The notes: generated by a model from the sequence alone, not told the origin. DNA of 64,000 bases from Oxalobacter paeniformigenes (GCF_027158465.1 NZ_JAMKYL010000001.1:434001-498000), one strand, 5' to 3'. Counted from the stretch's first letter, positions 1 through 8,524 are shown. Program-made: numbers and translations.

Positions 1-697
1 GGACAAAGACCAGATTTGGCACTTCAAAAAAGTGTTTGATTCTTTCCAGCAGCGCAATGGCAAAGACCGGTGAGCAGCGATCCAGTTCGTCGATGAAAAA
101 GACGATCGGTTTTTCTTCTGTTGATGCGATGGAAGCCAGCCGGTTTCTGAAAGCGGTCAGGGACGATTCTTCGGCGATATATTCTTCTATTTTTTTCTGA
201 ATCAGCTTTTCGGTGGAATCGCTGGCAGCCGCTTGCAAAGTATCGAGCAGATGGGCGGTTTTTGCGGTGATATCGGGTATGCCGGTCAGAGTACCGGCTG
301 CTATCTGGAAGGCTGTTTTGCCGATCGGCAGCAGCAGGTTCATGGCACGCGCGATTTTCAATTTGAAATCGGATTGTCCGTTCTTGTCGAGTAAACGGGT
401 GATTTCAGCAGATATGAGCAAAAACGGATCATCCATGTAGTCACCCTTGAATGCGTCGAGATAGATGACACGATGGTCGTTTTCCAGTTGTTTTGCCCAG
501 TTTTTGCCGAACCATGTTTTTCCTTCGCCCCATGGTGCGTCAATGGCGATGACGGCACCTGCAGCCAGACGGTCGATATAGCCGGTCAGTTTGTCGGCCA
601 GTTTTTTACGATCCAGAAGATCGTTTTCGAATGGTATGCCGATATCGGTCAGGTTTTTGCCGACGGCAAGCGGAGGCAAAGCTGGATTATGGTGCAT
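1..697 (-). CDS. KAP family P-loop NTPase, 3' end outside window
   Basis: Partial gene: 232 N-terminal residues are visible and the reading frame runs off the left edge. Residues 54-61 read APWGEGKT, a Walker A loop. Residues 197-208 read PIVFFIDELDRC, the Walker B and following DRC that typify KAP NTPases. The start at 697 is supported by AAGGA seven bases upstream. KAP proteins are membrane-associated or cytoplasmic ATPases, often in accessory regions, and some act in phage defence; no membrane segment is obvious in the visible part. A bidirectional terminator at 775-803 separates it from the next gene. The family call is secure; the cellular role is unknown. Confidence 0.85.
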   Translation of the reverse strand, partial: MHHNPALPPLAVGKNLTDIGIPFENDLLDRKKLADKLTGYIDRLAAGAVIAIDAPWGEGKTWFGKNWAKQLENDHRVIYLDAFKGDYMDDPFLLISAEITRLLDKNGQSDFKLKIARAMNLLLPIGKTAFQIAAGTLTGIPDITAKTAHLLDTLQAAASDSTEKLIQKKIEEYIAEESSLTAFRNRLASIASTEEKPIVFFIDELDRCSPVFAIALLERIKHFFEVPNLVFV

Positions 698-774
698 GGC
701 GATTCCTTTTTCCCATTATTTTGACGTAAACAGCGGATGAGAAACAGCCGGTTTTGGGATATGCAGGTATGATG

Positions 775-803
775 AAAAAAGCCGGACTTGCGTCCGGCTT
801 TTT
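775..803. terminator. Bidirectional Rho-independent terminator
   Basis: Inverted repeat GCCGGAC (781-787) and GTCCGGC (792-798) with a TTGC loop, flanked by six A on one side and five T on the other. It lies between the lyase fusion gene, whose stop is at 818 on the minus strand, and the KAP NTPase start, so it most likely ends the cysK-lyase transcript. Confidence 0.8.
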
Positions 804-817
804 CGTTGCGGCATCCG

Positions 818-3184
818 TCAGGGGGCGGATGTGCGATTGCCTTTCAGGCTGGCAAGCGCTTTTTCCAGCCGGATGAGTGCCCGTCTGAGGGTGGCGGCGG
901 GACAGGCGATGTTGATGCGGGCGAAGCCTTCGCCGCCCGGCCCGAAGATTTCGCCGTCGTCGAGCCACAGTCCGGCCTTGTGCGTGACGAAGTCATCGAG
1001 CGCCTTGCCGCGCAGGCCGGTGCCGGAGAAGTCCAGCCAGGGCAGATAGGTGCCTTCCGGTTCGACAAGAGTCACGCCCGGCAGTCGGGTGGCGGTGAAC
1101 TCGCGCAGGATGGCGAGGTTTGCCGTCAGATAGGCAAGGAGCGCATCGAACCAGTTTTCGCCGTTTTCATAGGCGGCCTGTGTGGCCACCAGTCCGGCGG
1201 TGTTCATCTGGCTGTATCCGGTGGCGTCGATTTCACGGCGAAAGGCGCGGCGTTTCGCTTCGTCGGCGATGAAGATGTTGGCGTTTTGCAGGCCGGCGAG
1301 GTTGAAGGTTTTGCCGGGTGATGTGCAGATGATCGCGTTGGCCAGATGTTCTTCGCCCAGGGTGCCGAACGGGGTGAAGGTGTGTCCGGCAAAGGTGAAG
1401 TCGGCGTGGATTTCATCGGCGATGACGGTGACACCGTGTGCCAGACAGATGTCGGCCATGGCGGCGAGTTCGTCACGGCGCCAGACGCGCCCGACGGGGT
1501 TGTGCGGGTTGCACAGGATGAACAGCCGGACGTCGTTGTCGATGATTTTGCGCTCGAAGTCGGCCAGATCGACGGTGTAGCGTCCGTCTTTGAGTACCAG
1601 CGGGTTGTGGACGAGGCGTCGCCGGTTGTCGGTGACGGAGCTGGCGAATGGGTAATAGACGGGCGGCTGGATGAGGATGGCATCGCCTTCGCGCGTGGTG
1701 GCGCGGATGGCGGCGCACAATGCGAATACGACGCCCGGTGTCATGACGAGCCAGTCTTTGTTGACTTGCCAGTGGTGGCGGCGGGCGAACCAGTCGCGGA
1801 TGGCTTCGAAGTAGCCGTCGCGGGGTTCGGTGTAGCCGTAGATGGCGTGTTCCGCCATGGCGTGCAGGGCTTGTGTGACGGCGGGTGGACAACGGAAATC
1901 CATGTCGGCGACCCACATCGGCAGGACGTCTTGCGGTTTGCCGCGGGACAGGGCGGCGTCGAATTTGAGTGAGCCGGTGCCCTTGCGGTCGATGATTTCA
2001 TCGAAGCCATGGCCGGTGTGCGCGGTGTCGGGTGTTTCGCCGGTGATGGCTTGCGCCAGATCGGCGATGAGGTCGCGGACGTTTTCCAGTCCGACTGACA
2101 GGCGTAGCAGGCGGTTGGTGATGCCGCGTGCGATGCGGTCGGCTTCGGGAATGGCGGCGTGTGTCTGGGTGAGCGGGTAGGTGATGAGACTTTCGGTACC
2201 ACCCAGACTTTCGGCGAAGCGGATGAGCCTGACGCGCGCGAGGATGGCGCGGGCGAGTGTCTCGCCGCCGGCGGCTTCGCTGACTTCGAAGGCGATCATG
2301 GCGCCCGGGCCGTCGGCCTGACGGCGGTTGGTGGCGTATCCGGGATGATCGGGCAGGCCCGGGTAGTAAACCCGTCCGATTTCCGGGCGCGATGCCAGCC
2401 AGCCGGCGATTTCGCGGGCGCTGGCCTGTTGTTTCTCGATACGCACGGCGAGGGTTTTCAGGCCGCGCATGACCAGCCAGCTGTCGAACGGGGCGAGCGC
2501 CGCGCCGGTGGTCAGCCGGATGAAGCGCAGTTTGTCGGCGAGTTCAGGGGTACGGGTAACCAGTACGCCGGCGACGGTGTCGTTGTGGCCGGCGATGTAT
2601 TTTGTCGCACTGTACAGGACGATGTCCGCGCCGAGCGCGATCGGGCGCTGGAGAACGGGGGACAGGAAAGTGTTGTCCACGATCAGCAGGAGCCGGTGCC
2701 GTTTCGCCAGTTCGGCGATGGCGGCGATGTCGCTCACATGCATGAGCGGGTTGGTCGGCGTTTCGATGAATATCGCGCGGGTTTCCGGGCGGATCAGGGC
2801 GCGGATGTTGTCGATGTCGGTGGTGGCCGTGCAGTCGAATGCGATACCGTTTTTGGCGGATATACGCGCGAACAGGCGGAAGGTGCCGCCGTAAAGGTCG
2901 TCGGTGGCGATGATGTGCTCGCCCGGCGAAAACAGTTCCATGATGGCGGCAGCCGCGGCCATGCCGGAGGTGAAGGCCAGCGCGGCCGCACCATCGTCGA
3001 GTTTCGCCATGGCCGCTTCCAGCGCGTCACGGGTCGGGTTGGTGTCGCGGGTGTAGTCGTAGCCGGTGCTTTCGCCCGGCGCGGGGTGGGCGAATGTGGC
3101 GGTCTGGTAAATCGGGACGGCGATGGCACCGCTTGTGTCGGTGCCGGTCGTTCCGCCATGGATGCAGAGGGTGTCCTGTTCCAT
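818..3184 (-). CDS. Fused cystathionine gamma/beta-lyase-like and MalY/PatB-like C-S lyase
   Basis: A 788-residue protein made of two complete fold-type I PLP enzymes. Residues 1-380 match the Cys/Met metabolism PLP family (MetB/MetC/cystathionine gamma-lyase), with YSATKYIAGH placing the PLP lysine at K195. Residues about 392-788 match MalY/PatB C-S lyases, with VADEIHADF-type aspartate site (IADEIHADF, 588-596) and TSPGKTFNLAG placing the second PLP lysine at K625. Each half is full length for its family, so this is a fusion and not readthrough. Both activities would cleave C-S bonds of cystathionine or cysteine derivatives. It starts 33 bases after cysK on the same strand, so it is probably co-transcribed. 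The ATG at 3184 lacks a strong ribosome site; an in-frame TTG at 3199 adds five residues. The exact substrate of each half is not readable from sequence. Confidence 0.9.
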   Translation of the reverse strand: MEQDTLCIHGGTTGTDTSGAIAVPIYQTATFAHPAPGESTGYDYTRDTNPTRDALEAAMAKLDDGAAALAFTSGMAAAAAIMELFSPGEHIIATDDLYGGTFRLFARISAKNGIAFDCTATTDIDNIRALIRPETRAIFIETPTNPLMHVSDIAAIAELAKRHRLLLIVDNTFLSPVLQRPIALGADIVLYSATKYIAGHNDTVAGVLVTRTPELADKLRFIRLTTGAALAPFDSWLVMRGLKTLAVRIEKQQASAREIAGWLASRPEIGRVYYPGLPDHPGYATNRRQADGPGAMIAFEVSEAAGGETLARAILARVRLIRFAESLGGTESLITYPLTQTHAAIPEADRIARGITNRLLRLSVGLENVRDLIADLAQAITGETPDTAHTGHGFDEIIDRKGTGSLKFDAALSRGKPQDVLPMWVADMDFRCPPAVTQALHAMAEHAIYGYTEPRDGYFEAIRDWFARRHHWQVNKDWLVMTPGVVFALCAAIRATTREGDAILIQPPVYYPFASSVTDNRRRLVHNPLVLKDGRYTVDLADFERKIIDNDVRLFILCNPHNPVGRVWRRDELAAMADICLAHGVTVIADEIHADFTFAGHTFTPFGTLGEEHLANAIICTSPGKTFNLAGLQNANIFIADEAKRRAFRREIDATGYSQMNTAGLVATQAAYENGENWFDALLAYLTANLAILREFTATRLPGVTLVEPEGTYLPWLDFSGTGLRGKALDDFVTHKAGLWLDDGEIFGPGGEGFARINIACPAATLRRALIRLEKALASLKGNRTSAP

Positions 3185-3217
3185 AGTGTCTTGTTTCAAA
3201 AAGGTTTTTCGGCTGTT

Positions 3218-4153
3218 TCAGGCGTCCGGAAACAGGGCGGTGGAAAGGTAACGCTCGCCGTTGTCGGGCAGGAGTGCGACGATGGTTTTGCCGCGGTTTT
3301 CCGGCCGTTTGGCCAGTTCGGTCGCTGCCCAGAGCGCCGCGCCGGATGAGATGCCGACGAGTACGCCTTCGGTATGGGCGAGAGCGCGGGCGGTCGTGAA
3401 AGCCGCTTCGTTGGGGACCGGCATGACTTCATCATAGATGCTGGTGTCCAGTGCGGCGGGGATGAAGCCTGCACCGATGCCCTGTATCTGGTGTGCGCCG
3501 CTCTTGCCACCGGAAAGGACCGGAGAGGTGGCCGGTTCGACGGCGACGACGCGCACGGCGGGATTCTGTTCCTTGAGGTAGGCTCCCGTGCCGGTCAGGG
3601 TGCCGCCGGTACCGACACCCGCGACGAAGATATCGACCTTGCCATCGGTGTCGCGCCAGATTTCGGGGCCTGTCGTGGCCTTGTGGGCGGCGGGGTTGGC
3701 GGGGTTGTCGAATTGCAGCGGCACGAAGCTGCCCGGAATGGTTTTCGCCAGTTCCAGCGCCTTGTCGATCGCGCCTTTCATGCCTTTGGCACCTTCGGTC
3801 AGGACCAGTTCGGCACCATAGCCGCGGATGAGTTTCTGGCGTTCGACGCTCATGGTTTCCGGCATGGTGATGATGATACGGTAGCCACGGGCGGCGGCGA
3901 CGGCGGCCAGTCCGATACCGGTGTTGCCGGAAGTCGGTTCGATGATGGTCGCGCCCGGCCCGAGTTTGCCTTCGGCTTCGGCCGCCTCGATCATGGATTT
4001 GGCGATACGGTCCTTGGCGCTGCCGGCCGGGTTGAGAAATTCCAGCTTGGCCAGAATGGTCGCGTCGGGGGCGTGGGCGGCGCAATAGCGGCCCAGTTCC
4101 AGTAACGGGGTGTTGCCGATCAGGTCGGTGGCGCTTTTGGCGATATGGGACAT
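3218..4153 (-). CDS. cysK: Cysteine synthase A (O-acetylserine sulfhydrylase)
   Basis: 311 residues, normal for CysK. It makes L-cysteine from O-acetylserine and sulfide in the cytoplasm using PLP. NPAGSAKDR (41-49) places the PLP lysine at K47. PTSGNTGIGLA forms the substrate/PLP loop, GTGGTLTGTG the phosphate-binding loop, and QIQGIGAGFIP is the conserved CysK motif. The start at 4153 is chosen because AAGGAG lies six bases upstream; the reading frame stays open further upstream but that extension is low-complexity and unlike the family. It sits between the Rrf2 regulator and the lyase fusion, giving a cysteine/sulfide metabolism cluster. Confidence 0.95.
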   Translation of the reverse strand: MSHIAKSATDLIGNTPLLELGRYCAAHAPDATILAKLEFLNPAGSAKDRIAKSMIEAAEAEGKLGPGATIIEPTSGNTGIGLAAVAAARGYRIIITMPETMSVERQKLIRGYGAELVLTEGAKGMKGAIDKALELAKTIPGSFVPLQFDNPANPAAHKATTGPEIWRDTDGKVDIFVAGVGTGGTLTGTGAYLKEQNPAVRVVAVEPATSPVLSGGKSGAHQIQGIGAGFIPAALDTSIYDEVMPVPNEAAFTTARALAHTEGVLVGISSGAALWAATELAKRPENRGKTIVALLPDNGERYLSTALFPDA

Positions 4154-4338
4154 GTGTTCTCCTTGATGGTCTGTTTTATCGGTAAAGTCTGTCAAAACGG
4201 GTGGGGACGCGTGATGGCGCGTTTCCCGGCGGAACCGCACCGGCGCGGCATGACCTGCCGGTCTGGCAGCCGGTGCTGGCAGGACGGTTCCTGTCGTCGT
4301 GTGTGCAGTATAGAAAGGTTTTGTCCATTTGGCAGCTT

Positions 4339-4767
4339 TCAGCAGGGAAACGGTGTGTTTTCGTGTTGCCCGGCGAGCGTGGCCAGGGTGGTGCCGTCGA
4401 GATAGTCCAGTATGACGCGCTGGAGTCCTTCCCAGAAATGGACGGTCTGGCATTGGCTGTATTGCGGGCAGGGGTTCGGATGTGTTTCCAGACATGCCAC
4501 ACATGCCAGATGGCCTTCGATGGGGCGCAGGATGTCGCCGACGGTATATTCCTGCGGCGAACGGGTGAGCCGGTATCCCCCTTGCGGGCCGCGCATGCTG
4601 TCGATCAGTCCCGCTTTTCCCAGTGCGGTGGCGATCTGTTCCAGATACTTGAGCGAAATCCGCTGGCGTGCGGCGATATCCCTGAGCAGGGCATACTGAC
4701 CGTTGCCATACCGGGCAAGGTCGATCATGAAGCGCAGGGCATATCGTCCACGGGTCGAGATTTTCAT
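4339..4767 (-). CDS. Rrf2-family transcriptional regulator (IscR/CymR-like)
   Basis: 142 residues, typical of Rrf2 regulators. The N-terminal winged helix begins KISTRGRYALRFMIDLA and contains the YLEQI and GPQGGYRL recognition and wing motifs. The C-terminal part has cysteines at 89, 92, 100 and 106 plus His96, which could hold an Fe-S cluster, although the spacing differs from IscR (92/98/104). The gene lies directly upstream of cysK on the same strand, so control of cysteine synthesis is likely, as with CymR; that target is inferred. Its own promoter carries a perfect 9-bp inverted repeat (4832-4858), suggesting autoregulation. Confidence 0.88.
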   Translation of the reverse strand: MKISTRGRYALRFMIDLARYGNGQYALLRDIAARQRISLKYLEQIATALGKAGLIDSMRGPQGGYRLTRSPQEYTVGDILRPIEGHLACVACLETHPNPCPQYSQCQTVHFWEGLQRVILDYLDGTTLATLAGQHENTPFPC

Positions 4768-4823
4768 GGTGTTGGTTCCGGTTTCACCAGCATGGCGGAA
4801 TCCGCCTGCCGTCGTTTTTTTCT

Positions 4824-4858
4824 ATTATACCTATTTCCTATTTATATGGTAGGAAATA
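4824..4858 (-). promoter_or_regulatory. Promoter and inverted-repeat operator upstream of the Rrf2 gene
   Basis: On the minus strand a consensus -10 TATAAT (4824-4829) sits about 57 bases before the Rrf2 start. Just upstream is a perfect inverted repeat, TATTTCCTA (4832-4840) and TAGGAAATA (4850-4858), with a 9-base A/T-rich spacer. The repeat covers the -10 to -35 interval and no good -35 is visible, as expected for a repressed or activated promoter. That the Rrf2 protein itself binds here is inferred from position. Confidence 0.6.
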
Positions 4859-4961
4859 AATCGTGAGGTGTTGCAGGAGGGGCGGCGGCCGGTGCGGCCC
4901 TTGTGTCGTTTCGCCTGTGCCTGTGTGTTCGGCAGTGCGCGGGAACAGGGCGAGCAGGGAA

Positions 4962-5054
4962 AATGCCTTATGGATGGGCATCGGGTGCAATACGTTGATC
5001 GGGAAGGAAAAAGGCGCTTTGTTCACGAGGTTGTCCACAGAAAACGGGGATAAG
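4962..5054 (+). repeat. Dispersed intergenic repeat, copy A
   Basis: One of five copies of an approximately 93-bp element (others at 17519-17613, 32938-33030, 42588-42680 and, inverted, about 50097-50165). It begins AATGCC, has a GTGCAA block near base 24, and ends in GTTCACG, TTGTCCACAG (5031-5040) and AAACGGGGATAAG. The core carries two outward facing DnaA-box-like words, TTGTCCACA and, on the other strand, TTATCCCC. Confidence 0.8.
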
Positions 5055-5130
5055 ACCATGCAGTACGGCAGGCGGGAAACCGGGGGCGGGCGTACCGGGA
5101 TTTTTGTGTGAAATTTGCCGGGAAAAAGGC

Positions 5131-5251
5131 TTGAAAACGGACGGGACTGTGGCTACAATGAAATTGCGGGGACTTGATGGTCAGCTTCGCGAAGCTGGAA
5201 AAACCGATCGAAAACCCCATACGCGGCTTCGCCAGAGCCGCGTTTTCTTTT
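5131..5251 (+). ncRNA. Candidate small RNA with its own promoter and terminator
   Basis: A near-consensus sigma-70 promoter (TTGAAA at 5131-5136, 17-base spacer, TACAAT at 5154-5159) predicts transcription from about 5166. The RNA of about 86 bases folds well: GGGG pairs with CCCC, UUGAU pairs with AUCGA, GGU pairs with ACC, and a central CAGCTTC/GAAGCTG hairpin lies at 5182-5197. It ends in an 8-bp hairpin (5221-5228 with 5236-5243) followed by TTTCTTTT. No open frame with a ribosome site fits. I do not recognise a known RNA family. Downstream is the small gene at 5924. Confidence 0.5.
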
Positions 5252-5363
5252 GTGCGAAACGTGTCGCCTGACCGTTTCCCCTTTCTTTTTCCCTTCTTTT
5301 TTCGGTACCTGTTTTTCCCCTTGTATTTGTCTGACGGCTTGCCGCACGTGTATCGTCGTCTGT

Positions 5364-5419
5364 CTGTTTGCCTGTTTGTCTGGCTGTTTGCCTGTTTGTC
5401 CGGTTGTCCGGTTGTCCGG
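5364..5419. repeat. Short tandem repeat (minisatellite)
   Basis: Two 20-base units (5364-5383 and 5384-5403) differing at one base, each CTGTTTGCCTGTTTGTYYGG-like, followed by two perfect TTGTCCGG octamers (5404-5419). It lies in non-coding DNA. Confidence 0.7.
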
Positions 5420-5923
5420 CCTGACCTGTTTTCATGTATGGGAAGGGTATCAGGAGGGTGTCGGGATGGATGTTCCTGGGGGGCTTGCATCGTTTTTGTA
5501 GTGTTTTTCGGCCAGAAATCCGCTTTTTCTGCTGGTGACGAAGATGTTGTTTTTTTTGCTGCAAGCGATTTTTTCCGCAAATCGTGCCGGTTTGTATATG
5601 GCCGGAGATCTGGCAGGAAAAGGTGCGACAAGGTTGTGTCCGTACCGGAAAATCGAAGGTAAATCATGATGATAGATTGGGAAATGAAAATACGGACAAT
5701 TGATTTTCGGAAGGCTTATAAAAAAACATGAACGAATATGTATAGAAAACTTTATTGCTGCAAAATGGGAGTTGTTTTAAAAAGTAACCCGTGGCCTTCA
5801 CTAATCTCTCCGGTGAATGAAACGCCAGATTGAGTTCAACATTAAACCTTACGGAGCGTAGTTATTTGATGTTTCAAAAATGATGATGGAGAGCAAAAAT
5901 TTTAATTGATTAAGGTGAATATA

Positions 5924-6148
5924 ATGTCTACTCAAAAATCCCATGTTGTCGGCGAATTTATCATGTCCATTTTCATTTGCTTTATGGCAATCGGTGTCAT
6001 TCTGGGTGTGTCCTATAATGCCGAAGAAAAAGCATCGTTCAATCCGCTGCCGTATGCATTCGGCAACGTCTATGATGCCGATGTATTCCAGAGCCAGAAT
6101 ACCCGCCATGCCAGCGTTGATGTAAACGCCGACGCAAATCGCGGTTAA
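5924..6148 (+). CDS. Small single-pass membrane protein, unknown function
   Basis: 74 residues beginning MSTQKSHVVGEF, with one hydrophobic segment at about residues 11-28 (EFIMSIFICFMAIGVILG) and a polar tail of about 45 residues. The start at 5924 has AAGGTG six bases upstream. A strong terminator follows the stop within 55 bases, so this is probably a complete single-gene transcript. I do not recognise the family. It could be a small membrane regulator or stress peptide, but nothing in the sequence decides this. Confidence 0.65.
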   Translation: MSTQKSHVVGEFIMSIFICFMAIGVILGVSYNAEEKASFNPLPYAFGNVYDADVFQSQNTRHASVDVNADANRG

Positions 6149-6200
6149 TCAATTACTTACAGTGTTTCCCGCGCTGCTGACCCTGCGGGTATGAAACAAG

Positions 6201-6247
6201 GCGCAGGAGTTCGTGGTCCAGTGACCGAACGGCTCCTGCGCTTTTTC
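6201..6247 (+). terminator. Rho-independent terminator after the small membrane protein
   Basis: Nine-bp perfect stem GCGCAGGAG (6201-6209) with CTCCTGCGC (6233-6241), extended by further inner pairing, followed by five T. Confidence 0.85.
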
Positions 6248-7030
6248 CTTTCCGGTTCCCTTTTTTCATTTCTCTTCTTCTTTTCAGTTTTTCTTTTATT
6301 TTCCTTTCCGCGTTTTTTTACGGATTCATCACGCTTTTTTTCCGGAGACTCCGGTTTTTTTTGATATTCCGTTCTTTTTTTGTTGACGGTATGGTATCTG
6401 CCCGTATCGCCATGACGGTATTTTGGCATGAACCGATCCGGACGTGCCGTCATGTAACCGAATGCCGTCAAGGTTTTTCTTTTCTTCGGTTTTATTTGCC
6501 GGTCGTTTCGTTTTTTGTTTATGTTCCTTTCTGCATCTTTTTTCGTGAATGACTGATTTTCTGTTCTGTTTTTTTTAATCCGGTTTTTTTTGTTCGGTTT
6601 TATTTGTGTGTTGTTTCGGTTTTTGTTTGCGTTTTGTTTTTCGGTTTTTTCTGATTTTCTTTTCGGTTTTGCCGATTATTTATGTACGGGCATGCGATTT
6701 TGTCGTGACGGCGTCAAAGTATGGCCATTCGGGAAGGGGATAGGGCGGGTTGCCGGTATGGGAAAGCCTGTCGGTCATGCGGCGATGCATGCGCTTGCAG
6801 CAGGGGAAAACGGGGTGCTCACGGGCCTGTTCGCCGAAGACCGGAACCGGCTTGTGTCCGGTGCAGGATGGTGGATCGGGCGGGTCTCTGCGATCGGGAT
6901 GAATTGCGGTTGTGTCGCGGTCGTATTCGCCGTTTCTGCTGCCGGTAAGCGGGATGTGCGGGATGTGCGGATGGCATGCGGTATGCGGCAGGGCGGTGGT
7001 TGTCCTGTTTGGCGTAACCGGATGTGAGGG
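6248..7030. other. Non-coding stretch with T-rich low-complexity tract
   Basis: From about 6248 to 6680 the + strand is built of T runs broken by CGG, CC or G, with TTTCGGTTTT-like words recurring many times. The opposite strand gives Lys/Arg/Glu-rich open frames, which are compositional artefacts. From 6690 to 7030 the composition returns to normal but no supported gene is present before the Sel1 gene stop at 7031. Confidence 0.5.
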
Positions 7031-8524
7031 TCAGCGCAGGTATTCCGCTTCGTAGGGGTTGGATTGGCTGGTATCGCTCGTGGCGGTAGCGGGTTTCGCG
7101 GCAGGGGTGTCGGTATCGTCGGGTGCGCTTTGCGGCAGGGCGACAGGGGTTTGGGTGGCAAGTTCTTTTTCCTGCGCGGCATCGGCTTTTTCCTGCCAGC
7201 TGGCGGCGAGTTTCGCGTTGGGTCGCTGTCCTAGCTTGCCGTAGCGGTAGACGTCGGCCAGATATTCCATGGCGGCGGGATGGCCGTTGGCCGCGCTTTT
7301 GCGGAACCATTTCAGGGCGAGGGCGTCGGTTTTGGCACGGTTTGCCGTGGTGAGGACGTCGGGGCGCTGGACGTAGAGGGTCGCCAGATTGTACTGGGCG
7401 GGTGCGTTGCCCATATTGGCGGCTTTCAGGAAGTATTCACCGGCCCGGACAGGGTCCATTTCGACGCCCATGCCGTCCAGATAGGCCATGCCCATGTTGT
7501 TGATGGCGCGGGCGTGTCCCTTGTCGGCAGCTCTGGAAAACCATTGGGCGGCGCGTGCATAGTCTTGCGGGGTACCGCGGCCGAGGTAATACAGCTGGCC
7601 AAGGTTGTACATGGCGGAGACGTTGCCTTGCCGTGCGGCGGCTTCATACCATTTCATGGCTTGTCCGAAGTCTTGCGGGACGCCTGTGCCGGTGTCGTAG
7701 AGGTAGCCCAGATTGTTTTGGGCGGGGGCATAGCCCTGTTCGGCGGCTTTGGTGTACCAGCGTGCGGCACGCTGTTCATCCTTGCCGACGCCCAGCCCGG
7801 TTTCATACAGCCATGCCAGCGCGGTCTGGGACAGGGCGTTGCCCTGTTCGGCGGCGCGGTAGAACCATCGGGCGGCTTCGAGGTGGTCGCGTTTGACGCC
7901 GATCCCTTCGTTGTAGGCGCGTCCGAGACGGGTTTGCGCACCGGGGTGTCCTGCCTCGGCGGCCTTGAGATACCAGGTGTTGGCCTGTTTGAGGCTGGCG
8001 CGCACGCCGATGCCTTTTTCATAGAGGTAGCCGAGTCTGAATTGGGCGGCCGGCAAGCCGCCGTTGGCGGCTTTGGTGTACCAGCGGATGGCTTCGCGCA
8101 GGTTTTTGTTTGTGCCGCGCCCTTTTTCCAGTGCATAGGCTGCATAGAGCTGGGCGACGGTGTTGCCTTGCCGTGCGGCTTTGGTGTACCAGTCGTGAGC
8201 CTTTTCGGGATCGGCTTCGACACCGAGGCCGAGGTTGTACATGTTGCCCAGTGCGGTCTGGACGAGCGGATCGGTTTGCGCTTCCGGCGTCATGAGGTAG
8301 GGCAGGGCCTCCTCATATTTGCGCTGTCCGTAGAGCCGCAGGCCTTCGTCGCGCGGGCTGGCCGGGGGTTGCGAAGCCGGCGTTTTTTCCGCCGTTTCGG
8401 CCGCGGGCGTCGTGACGGCGCCGGTATTTTCTCCGGCGGGTTCGGCGGCGTGTGCGGACAGGCCGACCGCCATCAAAACGAGGGCGGCAAGGCGTGTGAG
8501 CGGCGGGAAAATTCCGTTTTGCAT
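7031..8524 (-). CDS. Exported Sel1-repeat protein (about 9-10 repeats)
   Basis: 497 residues. An N-terminal signal peptide ends near AHA (about residue 27), followed by a low-complexity linker and a first half-repeat with LRLYGQRKYEEALPYL. About nine 36-residue Sel1 units follow from residue 90 to 410 (consensus AQxxLGxxYxxGxGVxxDxxxAxxWYxKAAxxGx), then a disordered Thr/Ala/Pro-rich tail. Sel1 repeats form alpha-alpha solenoids for protein binding, here presumably in the periplasm. It is a single gene on the minus strand with a weak ribosome site. No enzymatic domain is visible and the partner is unknown. Confidence 0.88.
   Translation of the reverse strand: MQNGIFPPLTRLAALVLMAVGLSAHAAEPAGENTGAVTTPAAETAEKTPASQPPASPRDEGLRLYGQRKYEEALPYLMTPEAQTDPLVQTALGNMYNLGLGVEADPEKAHDWYTKAARQGNTVAQLYAAYALEKGRGTNKNLREAIRWYTKAANGGLPAAQFRLGYLYEKGIGVRASLKQANTWYLKAAEAGHPGAQTRLGRAYNEGIGVKRDHLEAARWFYRAAEQGNALSQTALAWLYETGLGVGKDEQRAARWYTKAAEQGYAPAQNNLGYLYDTGTGVPQDFGQAMKWYEAAARQGNVSAMYNLGQLYYLGRGTPQDYARAAQWFSRAADKGHARAINNMGMAYLDGMGVEMDPVRAGEYFLKAANMGNAPAQYNLATLYVQRPDVLTTANRAKTDALALKWFRKSAANGHPAAMEYLADVYRYGKLGQRPNAKLAASWQEKADAAQEKELATQTPVALPQSAPDDTDTPAAKPATATSDTSQSNPYEAEYLR

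Larger units (their letters stand above)
4768..5923. other. Gene-poor interval with repeat, small RNA and minisatellite
   Basis: No convincing protein gene is present between the Rrf2 start and the small membrane protein. The interval holds the Rrf2 operator (4824-4858), dispersed repeat copy A (4962-5054), a small-RNA candidate (5131-5251), a T/G-rich minisatellite (5364-5419) and the leader of the small gene at 5924. Long frames here, such as 5174-5662, are T-rich translations without family resemblance or ribosome sites. Confidence 0.6.

Noticed and set aside
2159..3349. 396-residue + strand frame opposite the lyase fusion
   Set aside because: A shadow frame of G/C-rich coding DNA; the opposite strand carries clear PLP-enzyme motifs.
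6157..6471. Lys/Glu/Arg-rich minus strand frame of 104 residues
   Set aside because: It results from the T-rich tract and runs across the terminator of the small membrane protein.
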